A stretch of DNA of 15,466 nt from Desulfobulbaceae bacterium (GTDB lineage Bacteria > Desulfobacterota > Desulfobulbia > Desulfobulbales > Desulfocapsaceae), in NCBI GenBank assembly GCA_024643445.1, contig JAHEMX010000025.1, forward strand, positions 1 through 15,466, written 5' to 3'. This document shows, in pieces, positions 1-6,529 of the stretch. The notes under the pieces are model-generated. The model had not been told where the DNA came from, ran no database searches, and saw only the letters and a program-made list of their open reading frames with translations. Numbering within the stretch: the first letter of the stretch is position 1; each line of letters opens with the position of its first letter. The translations under genes were made by a program, and so were the position numbers.

Positions 1-253
1 CCTCTTTAATGGAGTCAAGACAGGCCCCGGCCGGGATACAGAAAACGGCAACGTCGATGGGTTGCCCGATATCCTTGAAATTCGAATAAGCCTTTACTCC
101 CTGTATTTCAGGTGCTTTTGCGTTGATCGGAAACAGCTGCCCCGGAAATTTTCTTAAGGCGTGAAAGATCTGATAGCCTACCTTGTCCCGGTTGTTTGAT
201 GCGCCGACTACGGCGATTGATTCGGGATTGAATAGTTTATCAAGCGTGCGCAT
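1..253 (-). CDS. ADP-forming acyl-CoA synthetase, N-terminal fragment (cut by window edge)
   Basis: The minus strand from an ATG at 253 reads 84 codons without a stop and runs off the window. The protein opens MRTLDKLFNPESIAVVGAS, followed by a Rossmann-like stretch containing NNRDKVGYQIF, FPINAKAPEIQGVKAY and PIDVAVFCIPA. This is the N-terminal CoA-binding domain of the ADP-forming acetyl/acyl-CoA synthetase (NDP-forming acyl-CoA ligase) family, which interconverts acyl-CoA plus ADP and phosphate with free acid plus ATP. The active-site histidine and the ATP-grasp part lie outside the window, so substrate and subunit arrangement cannot be judged. No other in-frame ATG occurs before an upstream stop, but the Shine-Dalgarno match is poor. 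It follows the SDR gene by 140 bases with no convincing terminator between, so it is probably the last visible gene of the minus-strand operon. It could activate the imported acid or conserve energy as ATP from a product thioester. Confidence 0.85.
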   Translation of the reverse strand, partial: MRTLDKLFNPESIAVVGASNNRDKVGYQIFHALRKFPGQLFPINAKAPEIQGVKAYSNFKDIGQPIDVAVFCIPAGACLDSIKE

Positions 254-393
254 ATCCAGGATTCTTGAACGAGTTGAATTTTCTTATGGCTTAAATGATT
301 GGAGCTACGATATCTCAACCGGTGCGTCGCAATCTCTGGAGGCTCTTCGCGGACGAAACCGCATCTGCCACCCGGCCATCTGCCCGCCAGCCG

Positions 394-1167
394 CTACCAG
401 GCGGTGAGTCCGCCATCCACGCCGACAATCTGCCCCGTCATGTAATTCGAGGCGGCGGATGCGAGAAACACGACAACGCCTTTGAGTTCGTCCAGCTGCC
501 CGTATCGTTTCATCGGGATACGGGCAAGAATTGCCGCGCCTCTATTGTCAAACGTCCACTCGGTCATCTTCGTGGGAAACCAGCCGGGGGCTATCGCATT
601 CACATTGATATTGTATTTTGCCCATTTCACCGCCAGGTCCTTGGTAAAGGTATTGATCGCACCCTTGGACGTGTTGTACGGAAGAGCGTCGAAGTAGGCC
701 GGGTCGGTTCCCCTTGAACCGCTGTAGGATGTTATATTGATCACCTTCCCGTTGCTCCGTTTGATCATTTCCCGACCGACCTTTTGCGTGCACAGAAATG
801 TTCCATTGATATTCAGATCGATCACTTTCTGCCAGGCCTCGACGGGAATCACTTCCGGTGACGCCCCCCACGTCCGTCCTGAGTTGTTGACCAGTATATC
901 GATTTTATTAAATTTTTGTATTGCCTGTTGAACAACGAGATCTACCTCGTCTTCCCTGGTGATATCGCATTGCAGGGCAAGCGCCTCTGCGCCGAGCGCT
1001 TCAATTTCATGGGCCACTTCTTCACATTTTGCCAGGCGCCGGGAGAAAACGACAATATCTGAACCAGCTTCCGCAAGCGCCAGTGCCATCGTCCTGCCGA
1101 TCCCGTCACCTCCCCCGGAAATCATGGCCACTTTACCGCTGAGATTAAAAAGATCGGGGACCTTCAT
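394..1167 (-). CDS. SDR-family oxidoreductase (FabG/gluconate 5-dehydrogenase-like)
   Basis: 257 residues, a normal length for a classical short-chain dehydrogenase/reductase. The glycine-rich dinucleotide motif SGGGDGIG is at 17-24, the NNSG motif at 94-97, and the catalytic residues appear to be Asn119, Ser147, Tyr164 and Lys168 (YNTSK). The C-terminal end GVDGGLTAW is typical of the FabG-like group. SRR at 42-44, just after the second beta strand, favours NADP(H) over NAD(H), as basic residues there usually do. Start: ATG at 1167 preceded by GGAGAAAG at good spacing. It is the sixth gene of the minus-strand operon, downstream of a separate 3-hydroxyacyl-CoA dehydrogenase, so it may oxidise or reduce a different hydroxy/keto intermediate. 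The exact substrate cannot be read from sequence; a 3-oxoacyl reductase or a hydroxyacyl-CoA dehydrogenase role is a guess from context. Confidence 0.9.
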   Translation of the reverse strand: MKVPDLFNLSGKVAMISGGGDGIGRTMALALAEAGSDIVVFSRRLAKCEEVAHEIEALGAEALALQCDITREDEVDLVVQQAIQKFNKIDILVNNSGRTWGASPEVIPVEAWQKVIDLNINGTFLCTQKVGREMIKRSNGKVINITSYSGSRGTDPAYFDALPYNTSKGAINTFTKDLAVKWAKYNINVNAIAPGWFPTKMTEWTFDNRGAAILARIPMKRYGQLDELKGVVVFLASAASNYMTGQIVGVDGGLTAW

Positions 1168-1269
1168 AGCTCTTTCTCCGTTTAGAAAGGAATTGCCTGC
1201 CCGCTCATGGAGAGCTCAGCACGATTCCTCCGTATGATTTTGTGCCCATGGCCTGCCGACAAAAGGGGC

Positions 1270-2118
1270 TTAATCGTATTTGTAGAAACCCTGTCCTGTC
1301 TTCTTGCCCAGTAAGCCGGCCAGGACACGTTTCTTCAGCAGGGGATGGGGCTTGTAACTGTCGCCGAAGTCACGGGCCATGGTTTCCATGCCATGCATCG
1401 CGATCTCCGCACCCACCAGGTCAAGCAGACGGCATGGTCCCATCGGGTGACCGGCACACAATTCCATGGCCTTGTCGATATCCTCGGGCCTGTTGCCCTC
1501 CTGGACCAGTTTTACCGCCTCGTTCATCAACACATCGACAAGCCGACTGACAATGAAACCGGCATAATCGACAGCCTCAATCGGCTCTTTCCCGATGTTG
1601 AAGAGATAGGCCTTTACCTTTTCAAAGGTATCGTCCGAGGTCAGCTGACCGCGGATGATTTCCACGCCTTTCATCAGCGGGACCGGGTTCATGAAATGGA
1701 TTCCGACGACGTTCTCTCCCCGTGCTGTCACGCTGGCAATTTCGGTTATCGGCAGCGCAGAAGTGTTGGAGGCCAGGATGGTATCCACATCGCAAACAGC
1801 CTCCAGTTCACGGAATAATTTTTGTTTGATACCCAGGTCCTCGAAAACCGCTTCGATGATGAGCTCAGAGCCGGCAGCAGCCTGCGGTAAATCGGTGGTG
1901 AAGGAGATGCGATTGACGGCCGCTTCGGCCTGCTCCGGGGTCAATCGCCCCTTGGCCGTAAATTTGGCCAGACTGCCTTCTATGGTAGATTTCGCGCGGG
2001 CGAGGGCCTGGTCATTGATGTCCTGAAGAATGACCTGGTAACCGGCCGTCGCACTTACCTGTGCGACACCGCTTCCCATGATACCTGAGCCGATAACTGC
2101 TATTTTTTTAATTTCCAT
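1270..2118 (-). CDS. hbd: 3-hydroxyacyl-CoA dehydrogenase (3-hydroxybutyryl-CoA dehydrogenase type)
   Basis: 282 residues, the usual length of the single-function bacterial 3-hydroxybutyryl-CoA dehydrogenases. It oxidises (S)-3-hydroxyacyl-CoA to 3-oxoacyl-CoA with NAD+, the third step of beta-oxidation. The N-terminal Rossmann motif GSGIMG is at 10-15 with Asp33 after the second strand, consistent with NAD. The catalytic His141 is in HFMNP, with Glu153 in GVEII as its partner and Ser120 in NTSAL. The C-terminal helical domain carries GHPMGP and ends KKTGQGFYKYD, typical of the family. One departure: the position normally occupied by a conserved Asn in the GF(I/V)VNR motif is Ser191 (GFIVSRL, codon AGT). 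The gene lies 57 bases after the enoyl-CoA hydratase, its expected functional partner. The ribosome site is weak, but the start is fixed by the MEIKKIAVIG family N terminus. Confidence 0.93.
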   Translation of the reverse strand: MEIKKIAVIGSGIMGSGVAQVSATAGYQVILQDINDQALARAKSTIEGSLAKFTAKGRLTPEQAEAAVNRISFTTDLPQAAAGSELIIEAVFEDLGIKQKLFRELEAVCDVDTILASNTSALPITEIASVTARGENVVGIHFMNPVPLMKGVEIIRGQLTSDDTFEKVKAYLFNIGKEPIEAVDYAGFIVSRLVDVLMNEAVKLVQEGNRPEDIDKAMELCAGHPMGPCRLLDLVGAEIAMHGMETMARDFGDSYKPHPLLKKRVLAGLLGKKTGQGFYKYD

Positions 2119-2175
2119 GTGCGGATACCTGCATTATTGCGAGCCGGTTAACGGCTGCAACGTCACATTCGCTGA

Positions 2176-2952
2176 CTATTTTCCGTTGAAGACCGGTTTA
2201 CGTTTTTCAATAAAGGCGGCCATTCCCTCCTTTTGATCATGACTGCCAAACAGCATGCAGAAGAGATCCTGTTCGATCCTGAGCCCGTCTTTCAGGGAAC
2301 CGTTCAAGCCATTGCGCATGGCCGCCTTGGCGGCCCGGATCGCCAGCGCGGGCATGCGGGTCAGACGCGCGGTCAGGCTGTTTATTTCGTCTTCCAGCCG
2401 GTCGATTCCGACAACCCGGTCAACCAGGCCGATTGCCAGCGCTTCGTCCGCTTTAACCATTTCCCCCAGCATAATCATTCTGGCTGCTCTGCTCGGATTG
2501 ATGAGCCGGGGCAGACGCTGGGTTCCACCGCCACCCGGTATGATCCCCAGGGTGATCTCCGGAAGACCGAGCACCGCATTCTCAGCAGCAATCCGGAAAT
2601 CACAGCACAAGGCGATCTCGCACCCGGCACCCAGCGCGAATCCTGAAATCGCGGCAATTGTCGGTTTCGGCAGGTCTGCCAGACGATCCTGCACGCGCAT
2701 GGTCAAATCGGTCAGCCGGTAAGCCTGGCCGATATCTCCATCGGCCATGTCCCCGACATCCGCACCGGCGACAAAGGCCTTCTCGCTGCCCGTAAGCACT
2801 ACCGCTTTTACTTCATCGTCCTCGCAGGCGGCAATTGCCGTCTCCAGTTCCAGCAGAACAGCGGCATTAACCGCATTCATCTTTTCGGGCCGGTCAAACC
2901 TGATCCAACTGACACCGTCCACGTTCTTCTGTCTGATGTATTTCTGTTCCAT
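2176..2952 (-). CDS. Enoyl-CoA hydratase (crotonase family)
   Basis: 258 residues from the ATG at 2952; the open frame extends to 3045, but that would add a non-homologous leader overlapping the thiolase end. The crotonase oxyanion-hole motifs are FVAGADV (60-66) and GFALGAGCE (104-112). Both catalytic glutamates of true hydratases are present, Glu112 in GCE and Glu132 in LPEITLGIIPG, followed by GGGTQRLPR. With both acids kept, hydration of a 2-enoyl-CoA to a 3-hydroxyacyl-CoA is the best call, rather than an isomerase-only or hydrolase variant. The C terminus EGMAAFIEKRKPVFNGK is the standard family ending. It sits 47 bases after thiolase and 57 before the hydroxyacyl-CoA dehydrogenase, so three consecutive genes make a beta-oxidation block. 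The ribosome site (CGGAAAAC) lies rather far from the start. Confidence 0.93.
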   Translation of the reverse strand: MEQKYIRQKNVDGVSWIRFDRPEKMNAVNAAVLLELETAIAACEDDEVKAVVLTGSEKAFVAGADVGDMADGDIGQAYRLTDLTMRVQDRLADLPKPTIAAISGFALGAGCEIALCCDFRIAAENAVLGLPEITLGIIPGGGGTQRLPRLINPSRAARMIMLGEMVKADEALAIGLVDRVVGIDRLEDEINSLTARLTRMPALAIRAAKAAMRNGLNGSLKDGLRIEQDLFCMLFGSHDQKEGMAAFIEKRKPVFNGK

Positions 2953-2999
2953 TGTCGTTATTTTGTTTTCCGATCGTAGAAAAAAAGAGGGCGTGCTGT

Positions 3000-4208
3000 T
3001 CACACCCTGATAACGCACGCATCCGCCTGGGCCAGTCCACCGCATATGGCGCCAAGGGCGTAACCGCCTCCGCGCCGCCTCAATTCATACATCAGGTTCA
3101 TCATCACCCGCGCGCCGCTTGCCGTGTTCGGATGGCCGGTAGCAATCGCACTGCCGTTGACATTTGCCTTTTCATGCAGTTTTTTTACTTTCTGCCGGTC
3201 ATTCTCAGCCAGCTTGAGCATGCTGACAAGCGGAACAGCGGCAAAGGCCTCGTTAATCTCCATGACGCTGATATCGTCCAGGTTCAAAGAGGCGCTGCCA
3301 AGCGCCTTCTGCATGGCAAAGGCGGGGGCTTCAGCCATGCGGTCAGCCGGTCTGGCAATGGAAGTCATGGCGACGATTTCGGCCAGGATTTCCAGGCCGA
3401 GTTCATCAGCCTTCCGGCGCGTCATGAACAGGATCGCGGTTGCGCCGTCATTGAGTCCCGGGGCATTGCCGGCTGTAACACCCTTGCAGCCGTAAATGCC
3501 GGGCAGTTTTCCAAGTTTTTCCATGCTCGCATCTGCGCGGTATTGTTCATCGATGTTCAACAGGAACGGATCTTTCCTTGGCTGGGCTATCTCAAGCTCC
3601 ATCATCTCGTCTTTGAAACGGCCGGCGGCCCACGCCTCTCCGTACCTTTGATGGCTGCGCAGGGCCCACTCATCCTGCTCCTCGCGGGAAATCCCGTACT
3701 CCATGGCGACATTATCCGTATCCACGGATACCGGATTGAAGTCCTTATAGCCGAGTTTAACCAGAGGATCCTCCATGACGACGTCACCAATGCGGAATCC
3801 CTGCCAGCGCAGCCCCCTGACAATCAGCGGCTCCTGGCTGAAACTTGTTGCCCCCCCGCCGATGGCGCACTCGATCTCGCCGGCCATCATAGCCCTGCAG
3901 CCGTAGTGAATCGCGGACATTGCCGACACGCAGGCCTTATCGAGTGAAATGGAAGGGGTTTGAGGGGGAAGCCCTGCCTTCAACAAGGTCTGCCGCGCGG
4001 CAACAGAGGTGTAGACGTCTTTGCAGACCGAAGTGTCACCGACACCCCAGAACACCTCATCCACCTGCTCACCCGAAACGCTGACCCTGCTGAGCACTTC
4101 CCGCATCGGCAGTGCACCGAGATCGAAGTAGTCAAATTCCCTCAGGGATCCGCAATACCTGCCAAACGGTGTCCGTACCGCGCTTACAATGACGATGTCC
4201 TTATACAT
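3000..4208 (-). CDS. Thiolase (acetyl-CoA C-acyltransferase family)
   Basis: 402 residues from the ATG at 4208, which has a strong ACGGAGGA site; an upstream in-frame ATG at 4313 would overlap the carboxyltransferase gene and add a non-homologous leader. The N terminus MYKDIVIVSAVRTPFG is typical thiolase. The nucleophile is Cys93 in DKACVSAM, NEAF is at 319-322, the catalytic His359 is in GHPNTASG, and the second cysteine Cys389 is in ICGGLAQADAC. The family cleaves a 3-oxoacyl-CoA with CoA to acetyl-CoA and a shortened acyl-CoA, or condenses two acetyl-CoA. The GHP motif is followed by NTASG rather than the commoner LGASG, so this is a divergent thiolase subgroup and chain-length preference is unclear. 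It is 28 bases after the carboxyltransferase and clearly co-transcribed with it. Confidence 0.93.
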   Translation of the reverse strand: MYKDIVIVSAVRTPFGRYCGSLREFDYFDLGALPMREVLSRVSVSGEQVDEVFWGVGDTSVCKDVYTSVAARQTLLKAGLPPQTPSISLDKACVSAMSAIHYGCRAMMAGEIECAIGGGATSFSQEPLIVRGLRWQGFRIGDVVMEDPLVKLGYKDFNPVSVDTDNVAMEYGISREEQDEWALRSHQRYGEAWAAGRFKDEMMELEIAQPRKDPFLLNIDEQYRADASMEKLGKLPGIYGCKGVTAGNAPGLNDGATAILFMTRRKADELGLEILAEIVAMTSIARPADRMAEAPAFAMQKALGSASLNLDDISVMEINEAFAAVPLVSMLKLAENDRQKVKKLHEKANVNGSAIATGHPNTASGARVMMNLMYELRRRGGGYALGAICGGLAQADACVIRV

Positions 4209-4236
4209 TTTTCCTCCGTACCGATCGGCAGAACAC

Positions 4237-5802
4237 CTAAAGCGGGATGTTGCCGTGTTTACGAAACTGCCTCGGCTGGGTGACCTTATTGTCCAATAAC
4301 TCAAGTGCGGCAATGATTCTTTTACGCGTATCCTTCGGGTGGATTACCGCGTCAATAACTGAGCGCGAAGCTGAATGGTAGGGAGTCAGATAGATATCCT
4401 TATACTCCTGAACCTTTTCTTCAAAAAAAGCTTTCGGGTTTTCGGCCTGCTCGATCTCACGCCGATAGAGAATTTTCACGGCCGGAATGGGGCCGACCAT
4501 CTGCATTTCGGCCGAAGGCCAGGCCAGAACCTGATCAAAACCGATTTCATGTACGCCCATCGCCGGTATTGATCCCCCGTACATTTTACGCAGAATCACC
4601 GAAATCTTCGGCACCGTGGCCTCGGTCCAGGCGTAGAGCATTTTTGCCCCGTGCCGGATGATACCTTTCGTTTCCTGGTCAAGTCCCGGCATAAACCCGG
4701 GAACGTCTACCAGTGACAGAATCGGCGTATTGTAGACATCGCAGGTCCTGATGAAACGTGCGGCCTTGTCCGAGGCATCAATATTCAGGCAGCCTCCCAT
4801 CATCGATGGATTATTGGCCACAATGCCAAGCACTCGACCGCCCATGCGCGCGTATCCCACTATCAGGCTCGGCGCGAATCCGGCATGAATCTCAAAGAAC
4901 TCTTTGGCGTCAACGATTTCACGGATAACCTCTTTCATCTCATAGGTCTTGTTCGCGGCAATCGGAACAATATCCAGAAGACGGGGGCATTCCCGCTCCA
5001 CCGGGTCCGAGCAGGCGGCGGAGGCCGGCTTTTCCGTGTTGTTCTGCGGCAGATAGGTGAGAAGTTGTTTTATTCGGTCCAGGCATTGCGCGTCGTTTTC
5101 AGCGGTGAGGTGAACAACTCCCGATTTGGTGCTGTGCACTTTGGCGCCGCCAAGAGCTTCAAAACTCACCTCCTCGCCAATGACCTCCTTGATGACGGCA
5201 GGACCCGTTATAAACATATGGGAGGTCTTCTCGACCTGGATAATGTAGTCGCACAAGGCGGCAGAATAGGCGGCCCCCCCAGTGCAGGCCCCCATGATTG
5301 CCGCGATTTGCGGCACGATACCGGAGTTAAGCGAATTCTGGTAAAACATCCCCGTGATGCCGTAGACGTTATCCATTCCTTCCTGGATACGCGCGCCGGC
5401 AGATGCATAGAGACAGATCACCGGGCTCATGTTCTCCCTGGCAAGTCTCAAGGTATAATGAATTTTCGCACCATGGGTCTTGCCGCTGGAACCGCCGAGT
5501 ATCGTCTGGTCTTCCGAGATGATGAAGACCTTCCGTCCCTTGATTTTCCCGTATCCGGTGACAACGCCGTCACCGGGAAATTTTTTCTGATCCATGCCGA
5601 AATCATGGCACTGATGCTCGGCAAGCATATTGAATTCGACAAAACTGCCTGGATCCAGGATGTAATCGATCTTTTCCCTGACACTCAACATGCCCTGCTG
5701 CCTGATTTTCTCATTCCGCTCTTTCCCGCCGCCCTTAAAGGCTTCAGCCTCGCGAATCTTGAGTTGATCAAGCACCGGCTGCCAACTCTTTGTCGAATCC
5801 AT
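4237..5802 (-). CDS. Biotin-dependent acyl-CoA carboxyltransferase subunit (PccB/MmdA-like)
   Basis: 521 residues from the ATG at 5802, matching the 510-525 usual for propionyl-CoA carboxylase beta or methylmalonyl-CoA decarboxylase alpha subunits. That start has AAAGGGGAC at suitable spacing. An in-frame ATG at 5901 overlaps the epimerase stop by four bases and would add 33 residues but lacks a ribosome site. Two crotonase-like halves are present: N-terminal with ARIQEG (137-142), MGACTGGAAYS (170-180) and FITGPAVIK (197-205), and C-terminal with LVDVPGFMPG (364-373) and IIRHGAKMLYA (381-391). It ends KHGNIPL like MmdA. Family role: moving a carboxyl group between biotin and an acyl-CoA alpha carbon. 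Pocket positions are unusual: ASAGAR (133-138) replaces the common DSGGAR, and GGSIP (409-413) replaces GGAYD. No biotin carboxylase, biotin carrier or membrane decarboxylase partner is encoded here, so direction and partners are unknown. Confidence 0.9.
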   Translation of the reverse strand: MDSTKSWQPVLDQLKIREAEAFKGGGKERNEKIRQQGMLSVREKIDYILDPGSFVEFNMLAEHQCHDFGMDQKKFPGDGVVTGYGKIKGRKVFIISEDQTILGGSSGKTHGAKIHYTLRLARENMSPVICLYASAGARIQEGMDNVYGITGMFYQNSLNSGIVPQIAAIMGACTGGAAYSAALCDYIIQVEKTSHMFITGPAVIKEVIGEEVSFEALGGAKVHSTKSGVVHLTAENDAQCLDRIKQLLTYLPQNNTEKPASAACSDPVERECPRLLDIVPIAANKTYEMKEVIREIVDAKEFFEIHAGFAPSLIVGYARMGGRVLGIVANNPSMMGGCLNIDASDKAARFIRTCDVYNTPILSLVDVPGFMPGLDQETKGIIRHGAKMLYAWTEATVPKISVILRKMYGGSIPAMGVHEIGFDQVLAWPSAEMQMVGPIPAVKILYRREIEQAENPKAFFEEKVQEYKDIYLTPYHSASRSVIDAVIHPKDTRKRIIAALELLDNKVTQPRQFRKHGNIPL

Positions 5803-5897
5803 AGCGATGTCCCCTTTTGTTGGTTTTAACGGCTCGGCAAGAGGCGTTGCCTTCTGGAAAAGGTGATTGGATAGTGTTTTGACTTTATCGAGAAGTT

Positions 5898-6299
5898 TCA
5901 TCGGGCGGCCGGTTGAATCAATTCGAGCAGGATCCCGTAGGTGCTTTTCGGATGAATGAAGGCCACCAGATCCTTATGGGCGTTTTCATAAGGAATTTCA
6001 TTGATCAATTTGATTCCCTCAGCCTTGAGCCGGTCCAGTTCACCTTGAATATCATCCACTTCCAAAGTCAGGTGATGAACCCCGGGGCCCCGCCTTTCGA
6101 TGAACCTGGCCATCACCCCGTCAGGGGTTGTGGACTGGAGAAATTCCAGGTCGGTTCCTTCCAGCCCACTGAAGGAAAAGAGCAATTCCCCGAAGCTCTC
6201 CTGGCCGGAGAGCGACATCTTGAAGTGGGTATTGAAAAACGTGCGCACTTCGTCAAGGTTCTCGACCGCGATACCGACATGATGAATACGTTTAATCAT
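5898..6299 (-). CDS. mce: Methylmalonyl-CoA epimerase (VOC family)
   Basis: 133 residues, the usual epimerase length. It interconverts the (R) and (S) forms of a 2-substituted malonyl-CoA, linking carboxylase or decarboxylase stereochemistry to that required by the B12 mutase. Two glyoxalase-fold repeats are visible: IHHVGIAVENLDEV at the start with metal ligand His7, and GPGVHHLTLEVDD (71-83) with His75/76. The HPKSTYGILLELIQ segment (116-129) carries Glu126, the usual C-terminal metal or catalytic glutamate. The segment PYENAHKDLVAF corresponds to the family's PRPGAHG-VAF region. A strong AGGAGAG site precedes the ATG at 6299. It is the first gene of the minus operon, with its own likely promoter at 6348-6377. 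The true substrate could be larger than methylmalonyl-CoA if the mutase is specialised. Confidence 0.93.
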   Translation of the reverse strand: MIKRIHHVGIAVENLDEVRTFFNTHFKMSLSGQESFGELLFSFSGLEGTDLEFLQSTTPDGVMARFIERRGPGVHHLTLEVDDIQGELDRLKAEGIKLINEIPYENAHKDLVAFIHPKSTYGILLELIQPAAR

Positions 6300-6333
6300 G
6301 GGACTCTCCTGAAACGGGAAGAAGAGATAATAC

Positions 6334-6351
6334 GAAATTTAATTAAGTTTC
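6334..6351. promoter_or_regulatory. Candidate operator 1 (TTTAATTAA palindrome)
   Basis: GAAATTTAATTAAGTTTC is an 18-base palindrome with one mismatched pair (T6338/G6347) around the core TTAATTAA. It shares the 13-base string ATTTAATTAAGTT with the copy at 6495-6507. It covers the expected transcript start and part of the -10 box of the epimerase promoter. A dimeric FadR-type GntR regulator is encoded next door and is the obvious candidate ligand. Confidence 0.55.
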
Positions 6352-6377
6352 TAACGGATACCCATCAACCCTGTCAA
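6348..6377 (-). promoter_or_regulatory. Promoter of the epimerase operon
   Basis: On the minus strand TTGACA (6377-6372) is followed after 18 bases by TAGAAA (6353-6348), a four-of-six match to the -10 consensus. The predicted transcript start near 6341 leaves about 40 bases of leader before the epimerase ATG at 6299. The -10 box overlaps the outer edge of the palindrome at 6334-6351, so a protein bound there would block initiation. Not tested; inferred from sequence match and position. Confidence 0.55.
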
Positions 6378-6478
6378 GTTTTTTCTTGCCAAAGGGGCCG
6401 TGGTCTCGCTTGCTAACGACAGCAGCTTCAGTGCAATTGGGCGTTATGCAATGAACAGCGAATCTGGGAATTTTCTGT

Positions 6479-6507
6479 TTGACATTAATTTTATATTTAA
6501 TTAAGTT
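6479..6507 (+). promoter_or_regulatory. Promoter of the gntR-mutase operon
   Basis: A perfect TTGACA at 6479-6484 is followed after 17 bases by TAAGTT at 6502-6507, a weak three-of-six -10 match. The intervening DNA is very AT-rich. The leader to the regulator ATG at 6530 would be only about 15 bases, still enough to hold the GAGGTG ribosome site. The candidate operator at 6495-6507 lies inside the spacer and -10 box, so autoregulation by the encoded GntR protein is likely. Confidence 0.5.
6495..6507. promoter_or_regulatory. Candidate operator 2 (ATTTAATTAAGTT)
   Basis: This is an exact 13-base repeat, in the same orientation, of the core at 6337-6349, centred on TTAATTAA (6497-6504). It overlaps the -10 region of the gntR promoter. 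Outside the core its palindrome is weaker than at operator 1, which could mean lower affinity. Confidence 0.5.
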
Positions 6508-6529
6508 GCTCGGAAAGTGAGGTGTAACC

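Noticed and set aside
401..415. GGCGG-CCGCC inverted repeat at the end of the SDR gene as a terminator
   Set aside because: It lies in the conserved GGLTA coding segment, has only a five-base stem and no T-run.
1205..1249. A 14-codon minus-strand frame (MGTKSYGGIVLSSP) between the hydroxyacyl-CoA dehydrogenase and SDR genes, with a TGA that could suggest selenocysteine read-through
   Set aside because: No ribosome site, no hairpin after the TGA, and no homology of the downstream reading to any selenoprotein; probably chance.
2952..3947. A 331-codon open frame on the plus strand
   Set aside because: It lies opposite the well-supported thiolase gene, is low-complexity in character and has no recognisable domain; it is a shadow frame.
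4885..5829. A 314-codon open frame on the plus strand
   Set aside because: It is antisense to the carboxyltransferase, whose motifs are clear over the whole stretch.
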